Below, one piece after another: positions 30,496 to 39,134 of a DNA stretch of 40,312 nucleotides; within the stretch, counting starts at the first letter, position 1, and the number at the start of each line of letters is the position of its first letter. The notes below the pieces were generated by a model. That model was not told the DNA's origin. It ran no database searches and saw only the letters and a program-made list of their open reading frames with translations. The translations under genes and the position numbers were made by a program. The DNA is taken from NCBI GenBank assembly GCA_964527325.1, contig CAZGNU010000008.1, forward strand, positions 1 through 40,312. The letters run 5' to 3'. The stretch is from UBA6164 sp964527325. GTDB taxonomy: Bacteria > Patescibacteriota > Gracilibacteria > BD1-5 > UBA6164.

Positions 30496-31437
30496 TTACT
30501 TCAATTTAACTTCATCCCCAAATTCTTCTAAAAACCTCTCCTCAAACTCCTTCTTCTCTACAAAATGATTTTGTCATCAGTGTTTTCATATGCAAAATGA
30601 AGCAATTAAAGCTCATATTTTTGCAGATTTTTCCCAAGAATATCAGAGTTGTAATCATCTAAGTAATCAGGCTCTATAAGAATCTCATGCTCAAGTTGGA
30701 TCTAAAGCTGATTCAACTTTTACTGCAGAAATCTTAATTTCAGATTCATTTTTTGAAATTATTTTTGATCACTCTGATCAATTTGTAATGATTATTTTTT
30801 CATAAAAATTATTTATTTGTTCATCATTTAGTTCTGATATTTCTTTAAATTTAGAGTATTCATAATTATTTAGTATTAAATAATTCGACAGATTTGAAGC
30901 TTCTATTAAATCTTCTTTTCAAAAAGCCATAAGTCATTGACCTGGATCAAAGAAACATTTTACATTATTTTCATTTAAATACTTTAAATGTTTTAGCATA
31001 GCTTCTTTTTTATCAGCTGAGACTATTCAATAAGCTAATTTTTCTTCAATTGGTTTAACATAATCTTTATCTGCTTCCATCATAGCTCATGGATAAAATG
31101 CAGTTATTTGATTTTCATTTTTATCAGTTGTTATATATCAAGCTGCTGAAAATAAATCTTCACTTTTGTGTATATAATCTAAATTAATATTATTTTTACA
31201 AAATTCATTAAATACAAAATCTTTTCATATAGCACTGAAAAGTAATGGTTTATCTCATAATAATGCAAGATTATATGCAATATTTAATCACGTACCTCAT
31301 GATTCTTTCTTCATTTTATCTATTAATAAAGATAAAGTAAAATTATGAATATCTTCAGAATTTATGTGATCTTTATATTTTCAATCAAAAGTCATTAAAT
31401 AATCATACGCTGTAGAACCAGAAACAAATAAATTCAT
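30496..31437 (-). CDS. PfkB-family kinase, probably adenosine kinase
   Basis: 313 residues of the ribokinase fold. MNLFVSGSTAYDYLMTFDGK is the start, ESGGTGLNIAYNLALLGDKP the substrate block (G-G-x-x-x-N), and DPTGAGDSYRAGLLRGLQLG the anion hole and catalytic Asp. Being next to ahcY, which releases adenosine, makes adenosine the best-fit substrate (giving AMP); other PfkB kinases use ribose, fructose or nucleosides, and the substrate cannot be read off with certainty. It is the first gene on the minus strand in this cluster, divergent from mraY. Confidence 0.85.
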
Positions 31438-31526
31438 ATATTAAATTTAAAAATTAATTCGCTTTACTTTAACAGATTTTTTCATAAAATCAATTTATTA
31501 AAAATAAATATGTTAAAAACAAAAAA

Positions 31527-32591
31527 ATGAACTCAAACTTAATATCTATATTTTCTTTCTGAATTATTACTTTTATTGTATGACTTGTTACTATTCCTAT
31601 TTTTATAGAACATATAAAAAATCTTAAATTAGGGAAACAAATCAGGGAAAATGCTACAATTTGAAAAGCAACAGAATTTGCAAAACTACATAAAAAGAAA
31701 ACATGAACACCATCCATGTGATGAGTAATGATTATATTAATAGTATTTTTTATGGTACTTCTAAGTGTTTTATTACAAAAATTATGATTTATAAATAATA
31801 CACTATTAAATCAACAAGAAACATATTTACCACTATTTACTCTTTTTAGTATTTGAGTATTATGATTAATTGATGATTATTTAAATGCAAAATGAATATG
31901 AAAACATAAAGGAATTTCAGCAAGAGTAAAAATGCTTTGATTAGTTACATTTGCAACTATATGAGCATTCTGGTTTTTCTATAAACTTTGATGGAATATT
32001 ACTGATTGATGAGGAGATTTTGTAAGATGAATTAAACAACCTTTCTGAGAAAATTTGATGATTTGATATTATTTTATACCCTTATTTGTACTAGTAATTA
32101 TTTCATCAGCTAATAGTGTAAATATCACTGATTGACTTGATTGACTAGCTTGATGATTGTTACTATTCGCGTTTTGAATTTACACGTACATAACCTTTGA
32201 TCAATGAATGTTTTTATTATCAACTCTATGTATGAGTATAGTTTGAGCACTTATTGCATTTCTATGGTTCAATGTAAAACCAGCAAAACTCTACATGTGA
32301 GATGTATGAAGCCTATCTCTCTGAGCAACACTATGAATACTTGCTATGATTACTAATACCCTATTCGTACTACTAATAATCTCAACTATTTTTATTTTTA
32401 ATACTATTAGTGTAATTATTCAACTTACAAGCAAAAAACTAAGAAACTGAAAAAAAATATTTAGAATAGCTCCTTTTCATCACCACCTAGAAGCTATCTG
32501 ATGGTCAGAAGAAAATGTAGTATTCAGACTTCGGTTAATATGATTAATCACTTCAGTTGTGGGTATTATATTTTATATATTGCAGAAATAA
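31527..32591 (+). CDS. mraY: Phospho-N-acetylmuramoyl-pentapeptide transferase
   Basis: 354-residue integral membrane enzyme that makes lipid I of peptidoglycan. It has about ten helices, with KKTGTPSMGGVMIILIV, GVLGLIDDYLNAKG (catalytic Asp pair), NSVNITDGLDGLAGGLLLFA, YMGDVGSLSLGA and RIAPFHHHLEAIG, all invariant MraY blocks. In NITDGLDGLAGG all four Gly are TGA. The cell must therefore build a murein wall. The acetyltransferase gene follows after one base (TAA-A-ATG), so the three plus-strand genes from here form an operon. Confidence 0.98.
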
Positions 32592-32592
32592 A

Positions 32593-33099
32593 ATGAAAAT
32601 AAGAAAAGCTACATTTAAAGAAAATAAACAGTTTTTTAAAATAATGAAAAATCAATGAAGATGGCATACTCATTGGTACGACAATAGTTTAATGTGCGTT
32701 ATTGAGGAAAAATGAAAAATAATTGGATTTGCAAGAGAAGCAATATTTACTAAAAATAAGGTTAGTTGAATTTGAAATGTTTGGATTGATAAAAAATATA
32801 GATGAGAAAAATTATGATTAAAATTAGTTAAATATTTAGTAAAAAAAATTAGTAAAAATATTATTTATTTAGATTGTGAACCATCTCTATGTAAATACTA
32901 TAAGAAAATTTGATTTATACAATTAGATATAAAAAATTATCCAAAGGATTATCTAGATAAAGAAGAAATGAAAAAATTTGTAATTATGGAATTAAATAAA
33001 GAACGTATAGATATTATTGAAAATGAAAAAGATATAATAAAATGAAAATCTATTAAATCTAACAATTATAACAAACTTATTAATTTTTTAGACAATTAA
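32593..33099 (+). CDS. GNAT N-acetyltransferase
   Basis: 168 residues. Core motif A is in GNVWIDKKYRGEKLGLKLVK (R-G-x-x-L/x-G, where TGA is Gly), followed by strand YLDCEPSLCKYYKKIGFIQL, the typical GNAT C-terminal strand and helix (Y-x-K-x-G-F). The C-terminal 60 residues are a Lys/Glu-rich extension. The substrate is unknown. Immediately downstream of mraY; a wall-related role is possible but not shown. Confidence 0.85.
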
Positions 33100-33100
33100 A

Positions 33101-33412
33101 ATGTGATTTAAAATGATAAATGAGAGTTTTGAGTGTGAAAATTGCTGAAAACTTATAAGTAAGCATCCTGAGTGATCAGCTAGGAATCATTGTCAGCATT
33201 GTTTGTACTCAAAACACCTAGATGATAAATTTCCTGGTGATAGAGCTTCAAATTGTTTGTGATTAATGGCCCCTATAGATATTGATTACAAGAAAAAAAA
33301 GTGAAATATGATAAAGCATAAATGCACTAAATGCAATAAAGAAATTTTAAATAAAGTTGCTCCCGATGATGAGTTTTTGAAGTTTGTAAAAAAAAGAAAT
33401 AAAATAATTTAA
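33101..33412 (+). CDS. RNHCP-type zinc protein
   Basis: 103 residues. FECENCGKLI and SARNHCQHCLYSKHLDDKFP carry the RNHCP core (R-N-H-C-x-x-C-L-x-S-x-H), followed by PGDRASNCLGLMAPIDI and CTKCNKEI, eight or more Cys/His for two zinc sites. The family is small, conserved and unassigned in function. ATG at 33101 immediately follows the acetyltransferase stop; a second ATG at 33113 (MINESFE) is a plausible alternative. A strong terminator ends the operon. Confidence 0.88.
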
Positions 33413-33417
33413 AAAAA

Positions 33418-33457
33418 AATAAAAGGTTCAGTGTATTACTACACTGAACCTTTTATT
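33418..33457. terminator. Bidirectional terminator at left border of the foreign island
   Basis: Perfect 18-bp stem (AATAAAAGGTTCAGTGTA and complement) with loop TTAC. It separates the code-25 RNHCP operon from the standard-code gene that converges on it. Confidence 0.9.
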
Positions 33458-33470
33458 CAAAGAACTCCTC

Positions 33471-34313
33471 CTAAAGTCCTGTTATTGTTATTTGTAAATC
33501 TTCACAAGATAAATCATACATCTTACATAACCTATTTTGAGTAGCTTCGTATACCAATTCCTGAGAATCGACTGTAACTATTCCAAATAATTCAGATGGC
33601 TTTTTATTGATTTTATCATAAGCCTTAATTGTTAACGGTCTAAATATTACACCAATATCAGAACTAAAAGAAAAACCTTTTTTTTCATGACTCCATTTAG
33701 CATCAGGATTAGCTTTTACCTTAATTATCACTCCAATCTTTTTCTGTTCAAGAATTTCCTTAAAAACATATTTTTCTTCAAGTTGAGAAGTATAATCTGC
33801 AATAAGAAAATTTTCAATAAGTTTACCTGATTTTGCATAAGTATACATATTATCAGGAATCTTCAATAAAGTTAAATTCATTAAAAGAATACATATATTA
33901 AGACAAAAAACATAAGTTAATACATATTTAGAATTTATATCTAATAGATACCATGAAAAGATAAGTAATATCAACATAAAGTACACTAAAAGCATTATTT
34001 TTAGTATATCCAAATTTAAATCTGTAAAATAAATAGCAAAATAAGCACAAAAAAAGACTATAGATATAAGATTGATACCAATAAGAGGTTCGTGGTTTTT
34101 ATTATAAAAAACAACAAAAAAATATATAATACAAAAGATAGTTAATAAACCTGCAGAAAACCAATAGAATCCTCCATACACAAGACTCTCTGCATTTGAT
34201 GTAATTATACAAATTGCAACATACAAAATAAATAATATCATTGTTATAATTGTTGCAATCCTATTTTCATTGTTTAAAAAAATTACTAGATTTTCCTTAA
34301 ATACTTTACTCAT
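33471..34313 (-). CDS. Membrane protein with C-terminal soluble domain; standard-code gene
   Basis: 280 residues, no family recognised. Six or so helices (about residues 17-155) are followed by a soluble domain of about 125 residues ending YDLSCEDLQITITGL. Over 843 bases there is no in-frame TGA, although there are ten Gly, all GGN; the neighbours spend half or more of their Gly codons on TGA. The start is preceded by a strong Shine-Dalgarno (GGAGGTGG). It stops at TAG. The protein is paralogous to the broken gene at 34658-35471 (shared ending S-x-E-D-L-x-I-T-V/I and the F-L-I-x-x-...-E-K-Y block). Probably acquired from a bacterium with the standard code. Confidence 0.82.
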   Translation of the reverse strand: MSKVFKENLVIFLNNENRIATIITMILFILYVAICIITSNAESLVYGGFYWFSAGLLTIFCIIYFFVVFYNKNHEPLIGINLISIVFFCAYFAIYFTDLNLDILKIMLLVYFMLILLIFSWYLLDINSKYVLTYVFCLNICILLMNLTLLKIPDNMYTYAKSGKLIENFLIADYTSQLEEKYVFKEILEQKKIGVIIKVKANPDAKWSHEKKGFSFSSDIGVIFRPLTIKAYDKINKKPSELFGIVTVDSQELVYEATQNRLCKMYDLSCEDLQITITGL

Positions 34314-34425
34314 AATACCACCTCCATATGTGGTTAAAATTTTGTTTTTATTTTAATATTTGTTTTTGTTCCTTAAGTAAAAAATGAAGTGCAACTTTTC
34401 AAAATAAAAAAAGAAATATAATAAC

Positions 34426-34458
34426 AAAAAAATCACTAGATTTTCTAGTGATTTTTTT
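34426..34458. terminator. Hairpin terminator in the island
   Basis: Perfect 15-bp stem AAAAAAATCACTAGA with its complement and loop TTT, ending in seven T. Confidence 0.75.
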
Positions 34459-34486
34459 GTTGATTTTTTAAGGCTTATTTTTACTT

Positions 34487-34538
34487 AGTTAATGCTGAAT
34501 ATTAATATTATTTTCAGGTTTTTAACCTAAAGTGTTAA
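34487..34538. repeat. 52-bp repeat, copy A
   Basis: Matches the reverse complement of 40261-40312 in 51 of 52 positions. It contains TTAACCTAAAGTGTTAA (TTAAC-n7-GTTAA inverted repeat), which could be an operator. It lies 17 bases upstream of the -35 of the island promoter. Confidence 0.9.
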
Positions 34539-34554
34539 AAAATTACTATTTTTT

Positions 34555-34582
34555 TTGACAAAACAAAATTAAATTCTATAAT
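34555..34582 (+). promoter_or_regulatory. Consensus promoter of the plus-strand island genes
   Basis: TTGACA (34555-34560) and TATAAT (34577-34582), 16-bp spacer, about 75 bases before the first ATG. It is the best match to consensus in the window. Confidence 0.7.
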
Positions 34583-34657
34583 TTATTTCATGGAAAATAA
34601 ATTCCATTAAAAATAGAAATACAAACATAAACAAAAATTTAAATAGAGGATATTATA

Positions 34658-35471
34658 ATGACTGAAAAAATAGAAAATGGATCCCGAGGTTACTTGCACA
34701 ATATTTTATTTGGATTAGCTTTTTATTCTTTTTATAACCTTGAATATTTTGGCTTTTTTGAGAAACCCAAATCAAATATTATTAAATCTTTTGTGTATAG
34801 CAGCATTTTACCTTCTTTTAAAAGGTACAATTTTAGTTGATAACCAACTACTTCCACCTTCCACCTTATAACTTATCTAATATTTTTCTTGGAATTATTG
34901 GTGTAACATTATCAGCTTCGCTTTTTCCAAATCTTACATTGTTATCATTTATATTTGCATTTTTCATGTTGATTACTTTTTATTTTCATGGGAAGTAAAA
35001 AAGTTTAATAAGGTACAAATTATAGCTACGATATGTATGATTTCTTATGTAATTTTTTCGCATCCTGGAATAGAAGATAAAAAAATGGCATTTGACAAAA
35101 ACACAGGAAAAAGAATACGCTATTTTGTTTCGGAACTTTTTCTTATAGAAAATATGTCAGAGAAATACCATTATGTAGATAAAATCTCTGACAAGAAAGT
35201 AAATGTTACTGTTGTGATTCATAAAAAATCTGATTTACAATTGATTGATTTAAGGAAAAAACATCTAACCTTTCAGGATGATTTAATTATCAGCTTTGAG
35301 CCTCAAAACTATAAGGCTTACAAAAAGCTAGAAGATTATTCTCTTATGAGTATGGGGGCATCCTCTGACACACTTATGGGAATAAATGAGGCTGTTAAGA
35401 AAAGAATATTGGATGCACTTTTCTTGACTTCTGAGGATTTAAAGATTACAGTAAGTGAATTTAATTATTGA
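34658..35471 (+). pseudogene. Broken paralogue of the 280-residue island protein
   Basis: Starts well (GAGG ribosome-binding site, MTEKIENGSRGYLHNILFGL), then the homology moves between frames at least three times: near 34775; at 34855-34866, where CCACCTT is tandemly duplicated (7 bp; deleting one copy restores the frame LLPPYNLSNIF); and at the run of A near 34997. The last 144 codons (MISYVIFSHPGIEDKKMAFD to DLKITVSEFNY) are intact and align with the soluble domain of the 280-residue protein. No TGA is used as Gly; the TGA at 35470 looks like the donor's true stop but would be read as Gly here, extending the tail by GSNLV. Confidence 0.72.
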
Positions 35472-35508
35472 TCCAATTTAGTGTAATTATAAAAAATGAG
35501 GAAAAAGA

Positions 35509-35688
35509 ATGAAAAAATTAATTTTATTTTGTTTGGTTGTGTTGTTAGTTCCATCATGTGCAGATAAAAGTACTGCTAAAATTGAGTGGATACCTGGTGT
35601 TAATTGTGTTAATGATAGAAGTGGGCCTAATAGTATTCTTCATCAGCTACCTAGTTGCCCTGATAATCTTTTTGTTTTAAAATACTAA
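35509..35688 (+). CDS. Small lipoprotein, 59 aa, standard-code gene
   Basis: MKKLILFCLVVLLVPSCADK is a type II signal peptide with lipobox VPSC; the mature part of 44 residues has two further Cys (GVNC and LPSC), possibly disulfide-linked. Gly is GGN only and Trp is TGG. A GAGG ribosome-binding site precedes the ATG. No family recognised. It is the last gene of the probable island operon. Short orphan lipoproteins of this kind occur as bacteriocin-release, entry-exclusion or immunity-type genes, but nothing here decides. Confidence 0.72.
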   Translation: MKKLILFCLVVLLVPSCADKSTAKIEWIPGVNCVNDRSGPNSILHQLPSCPDNLFVLKY

Positions 35689-35745
35689 AAATCATAGCTT
35701 ATCATTGATTTACATTTAGATCTTTGATTGAGCTATTGAATTATA

Positions 35746-35783
35746 AAAAAGCCTAATAGTTATAAAATACTATTAGGCTTTTT
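35746..35783. terminator. Bidirectional terminator at right border of the island
   Basis: Perfect 15-bp stem AAAAAGCCTAATAGT with its complement; it separates the lipoprotein gene from the convergent thrH gene. Confidence 0.85.
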
Positions 35784-35798
35784 GTTATTTTTTTGAAA

Positions 35799-36404
35799 TT
35801 ACATATTTTCTTCAACAACTTTTTTTAATTCTTCATAATCAGTTACAATAGGTAAGTGGGGAAATTGCTCAACAGTCTTTGGTCAAGGTCTGAAGAATAC
35901 TCAGAAGTTGGCTTCTTGGAGCATTCAGGTGTCGTTGAATGAGTCTCATACTGCAATTGTGTTGAAGTTAAGCTCTTTAAATCTTTGTACTGCTTCTTGT
36001 TTTTGATTATCAAGTCTTAGTTTGTAGTCAGTTATATTTCATTCTTCATCAATAATTAAGTTGTGGCAAAATATAGTTGGTCTATCCATTTTTTCAATAA
36101 GTGGTTCAGCGAATTCTTTGAACGTATCAGATAATATCACTACTTGCATTTTGTCTCTTGCCCAATCAAGAAATTCTACAACTCACTCAAAAGGGTCAAG
36201 TTCACTAATAACTTCCTGTATATCATTAATAGTAATATTTTCTCTATTAACTATATCTAATCTATGTTTCATAAGCTCATCATAGTCAGCTATATCCTTA
36301 GTTGTTAATTCTAATTCTTTTAACCAAGTTTTTTTAGCTAATTCTACCCAGATTTCTGGTGTTAAAACTGATTCCATATCAAGACACAATATTGTTTGTT
36401 TCAT
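35799..36404 (-). CDS. thrH: ThrH-type phosphoserine phosphatase/homoserine phosphotransferase
   Basis: 201 residues of the HAD superfamily. CLDMESVLTPEIWVELAKKT holds the nucleophile Asp9 and the ThrH-specific D-x-E-(G/S)-V-L-x-P-E-I-W; ILSDTFKEFAEPL is motif II, and VGDSFNDTGMLQEANFGVFF motif IV, with Gly as TGA. The P-G-P (FRPGPKTVEQFP) and late block are as in ThrH. It dephosphorylates phosphoserine or transfers phosphate to homoserine. The window holds no threonine or serine pathway genes near it. Confidence 0.93.
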
Positions 36405-36430
36405 AATTTTTAATTAATATGTAAAATTGT

Positions 36431-36473
36431 AGCCCTCCTCCCTAATGTTAGGGAGGAGATTCAGAGGGGGGTT
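36431..36473. repeat. Palindromic element between thrH and tilS
   Basis: CCTCCCTAATGTTAGGGAGG hairpin with flanking ATTCAGAGGGGGGTT, same style as the other gene-end elements. Confidence 0.6.
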
Positions 36474-36475
36474 AT

Positions 36476-37405
36476 TTACCACAGTATTATCTTATTATCC
36501 TTTCTCATTTTCATTTTTTTGATTTCTTTTTTGGTTTTATTGTTTTTTCAATTAATAAACTTAATTACTTCATTTATATTGGCTTTACTTAATCAAATAG
36601 TAGATCATCAGTTAGATATGAAATAAATGTATCTTATAATCTCTTTTTGCATAAATTTTGGTAGGGAATCGAAGTCTTTAATATAAAAATAGTCTCGTGT
36701 TCATAAAAAAGTTTTTACTTCAGAATCTATACTATTTTTAAGTTCTTCAAAATAAGTAAGAGTGTCTCAAATATTTTTCTTATAATTTGAATTAATTTTT
36801 TTGAATTTTGGAATTATTTCATGTCTTAAATAGTTTCTTGTGATTTCAAGATCTTTGTTTGTACTATCAATTTTATATTCTAGCTTATTTTCATCTAAAT
36901 ATTCTAGAATTTCTTTTTTCTTAATATTTAATAATGGTCTTAATATTCCTCATGAATACTCTGTCATATTAATCAGTCCTGTTAACTTAGTTCATCTAGC
37001 TAAATTAAAGAAAAAAGTCTCTATTTTATCATCTAAATGATGAGCTGTAATTATATATCTAGAATCATAAATATTCATAATAGCATTAAAAAAATCATAT
37101 CTTTTTTCTCTTGCTAATTCTTCAAAACTTTTACTTGGATAAAGTTTTTTTATTTTCTCAAAATTACATTCAGCAACCTCTATTTTAAATCATTTCTCTT
37201 TTCATAAATCTTCAATAAATTTTTCTTCTAAATCAGTTTCAGGTCTTGTCTTATGATTAAAATAACAAACAACTAAATTTTTTACATATTTTGTTTCAAG
37301 AATTTTATACAACAAAAACATACTATCAGGTCATGTTGAACAAGCTAGTATTATTTTTTCATTTGGATTATAATATTTGTTTAGGAATTCTTCTATTTTT
37401 AGCAT
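36476..37405 (-). CDS. tilS: tRNA(Ile)-lysidine synthetase
   Basis: 309-residue N-type PP-loop ATPase that puts lysidine on C34 of tRNA-Ile(CAU). The PP-loop is at residues 20-29 (LACSTGPDSM, Gly as TGA), followed by NHKTRPETDLEEKFIEDL (the H-x-x-R-x-E-S/T-x-x-E block), and the C-terminal region ends KMKMRKDNKIILW. Length suits the short bacterial form that has only the N-terminal and first C-terminal domains. Divergent from the MazG-like gene. Confidence 0.93.
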
Positions 37406-37509
37406 GAAAAATTGATTTTAATTTTTTATTAAATTGATATTATTTACTTTTATTAGAAAATCAATAATATTGTTTTAATAAAATTTTATATTTAATTAAT
37501 TATTATATC

Positions 37510-37788
37510 ATGGAAATAAAAAATTTATTAAATCAGTCACGTGAAATATGGTGAAATGAAAAACTTAATCTTTCAGAGATTATTGTTAGAATGTGAAAAG
37601 TGTTTTGAGATTTATGTCGTTGGGAGCGTGATGCAATAAAGGATAAGGATGTGCATACTGATGAAGATTTAAAAAAAGAGTTAGGGAATATTATATTCTC
37701 AACAATTAGATGGTGTGATGACCTTTGATATGATCCTGAAGAGTGTATAATGGTTGCTATAGAAGCTCAAAAGAAATTTAAGAAGTAG
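37510..37788 (+). CDS. MazG-like nucleotide pyrophosphohydrolase
   Basis: 92 residues. The helical pattern EIIVRMGKVFGDLCRWERDA ... LKKELGNIIFSTIRWCDDLG matches the MazG-like all-alpha NTP-PPase core (E-x-x-x/E-x-x-D, then E-L-G-D/N-x-x-F/x-x-x-x-x-x-x-D-L-G). It ends YDPEECIMVAIEAQKKFKK. Such enzymes hydrolyse (d)NTPs, often damaged ones. The second metal-binding Asp is Asn in ELGN, a mild deviation. Upstream of the pilus ATPase by 66 bases, possibly one operon. Confidence 0.72.
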
Positions 37789-37854
37789 TTTTTTGTATTT
37801 TGTTCATTATTATGGTAAAATATGTTTATGTTACTATTTTAATAAAATATAAAA

Positions 37855-39069
37855 ATGGCATTAAAAAATATATCATTTGAAAACGCAAATGAATTCATAG
37901 ATAATATAGCAAATATTTGATTACAAAATCATGCATCTGATGTTCATATAACTCCAGGTAAAAATTCAGTAATTATTAGATATAGAATCTGAGGTCATCT
38001 TAGACCTATTTACCAATTTTCTAGTGAATTATATTCTAAATTTTTGAATTCAGTGAAAGTTAGATCGTGAATGGATATAAGTGAACATAACCATATTCAG
38101 GATTGAAAAATTTTTATGGACCTGGATGTCAATTGAAAAAAAACATGAGTAAATTTGAGAGTCGCAAGTTTACCAGTTGTATATTGAGAAAATATTGTAA
38201 TGAGAATTTTATTATCTGAAAGTGAATATTTAGATATAAATTCTTTATGATTTTCAGAAAAAAATACTGAAAAATTAAAAAAAATAGAAGATTTAAAAGA
38301 ATGATTAGTACTTGTTTCTTGATGAACATGAAGCTGAAAAACTACAACAATTTATTCTTTATTAAATATGTTTGATAAAGAAAAAGTTTGAATTTTTACT
38401 CTTGAGGATCCTATTGAATATCAAGTAGATTGATATATTCAATCACAAATAAAAAATGTAAAATGAAGTTGAGATCCTTCAAAATCATTTACATTTGAAG
38501 AATGACTTATTTGAATTCTTAGACAAGACCCTGATATAATTATGATCTGAGAGCTTAGAAGAGATGAAGAAGCTAAGACATGTTTTGAAGCTGCAAATAC
38601 ATGACACTTAGTATTTTGAACAATTCATGCAAATAATGCAATTTCGGTTATTACAAGAATAAGACAATTTTGAATTGAATCATATTTAATAGCTAGTTGA
38701 TTGAAATATATTTTATGACAAGAAATTAATAAAACATTATGTCCACATTGCAAGATTAAAAAAACTATGCAAAAATCTGAATTTTCAGAAAAAATACAAA
38801 GATTTATAGATAATGAGACTATTGATGTATATGAAGCTGATTTAAAATGATGTGAAAAATGTAAAAATTGATTTTGATGAATTGCGTTATTATGAGAAGT
38901 AATAAAAGTTGATGATAAATTATATGACTTATTACTGAATAATGCATGAGAAACAGAATTAAAACAATATTTATTTGAAAGTTGATTTATACCATATTAC
39001 ATTGATGCACTTAATAAATCAGTAAAGTGATTAATTGATATAAATGATGCAATTGATTTAGAATATTAA
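37855..39069 (+). CDS. Type IV pilus/type II secretion ATPase (GspE/PilB/PilT family)
   Basis: 404 residues. The N-terminal domain N2 has HASDVHITPG and RYRIGGHLRPI; the ATPase core has Walker A SGGTGSGKTTTIYSLLN (Lys162; TGA at all four Gly), the Asp box TLEDPIEYQVDG, Walker B QDPDIIMIGELRRDEEA, the His box TGHLVFGTIHANNAI, and the zinc-type CPHCKIKK...CEKCKNG cluster near residue 302-341. The Cys-x-x-Cys pairs favour GspE/PilB (extension) over PilT. It lacks the long N1 domain of PilB. It powers pilus assembly, which in this group serves host attachment and DNA uptake. Confidence 0.95.
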
Positions 39070-39086
39070 AATCAAAAAAATATCAT

Positions 39087-39134
39087 AAAACACAAAAAAA
39101 TAATTTTATAAAAAAATTATTTTTTTTGTGTTTT
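39087..39134. terminator. Terminator between pilus ATPase and DUF389 gene
   Basis: Long A/T-rich stem, AAAACACAAAAAAATAATTT and near-complement, with a loop of about four. It reaches the stop of the convergent DUF389 gene. Confidence 0.75.

Larger units (their letters stand above)
34314..34657. other. Island intergenic region: terminator, 52-bp repeat, promoter
   Basis: This 344-base gap holds no gene I can support. It contains, in order, the ribosome-binding site of the 280-residue gene, a terminator-like hairpin (34426-34458), a 52-bp repeat also found at the window end (34487-34538), and a consensus promoter (34555-34582) for the plus-strand genes. Confidence 0.7.

Noticed and set aside
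34658..34840. A separate 60-residue gene at the start of the broken paralogue
   Set aside because: Its end runs out of frame with the hydrophobic continuation visible in the next frame, so it is better seen as the 5' part of one broken gene.
33471..35688. Assembly chimera in place of transfer for the standard-code block
   Set aside because: Both borders are clean, terminator-flanked and AT-rich like the rest, and a 52-bp repeat links the block to the DUF389 region, so I treat it as genomic; read mapping is still the decisive test.
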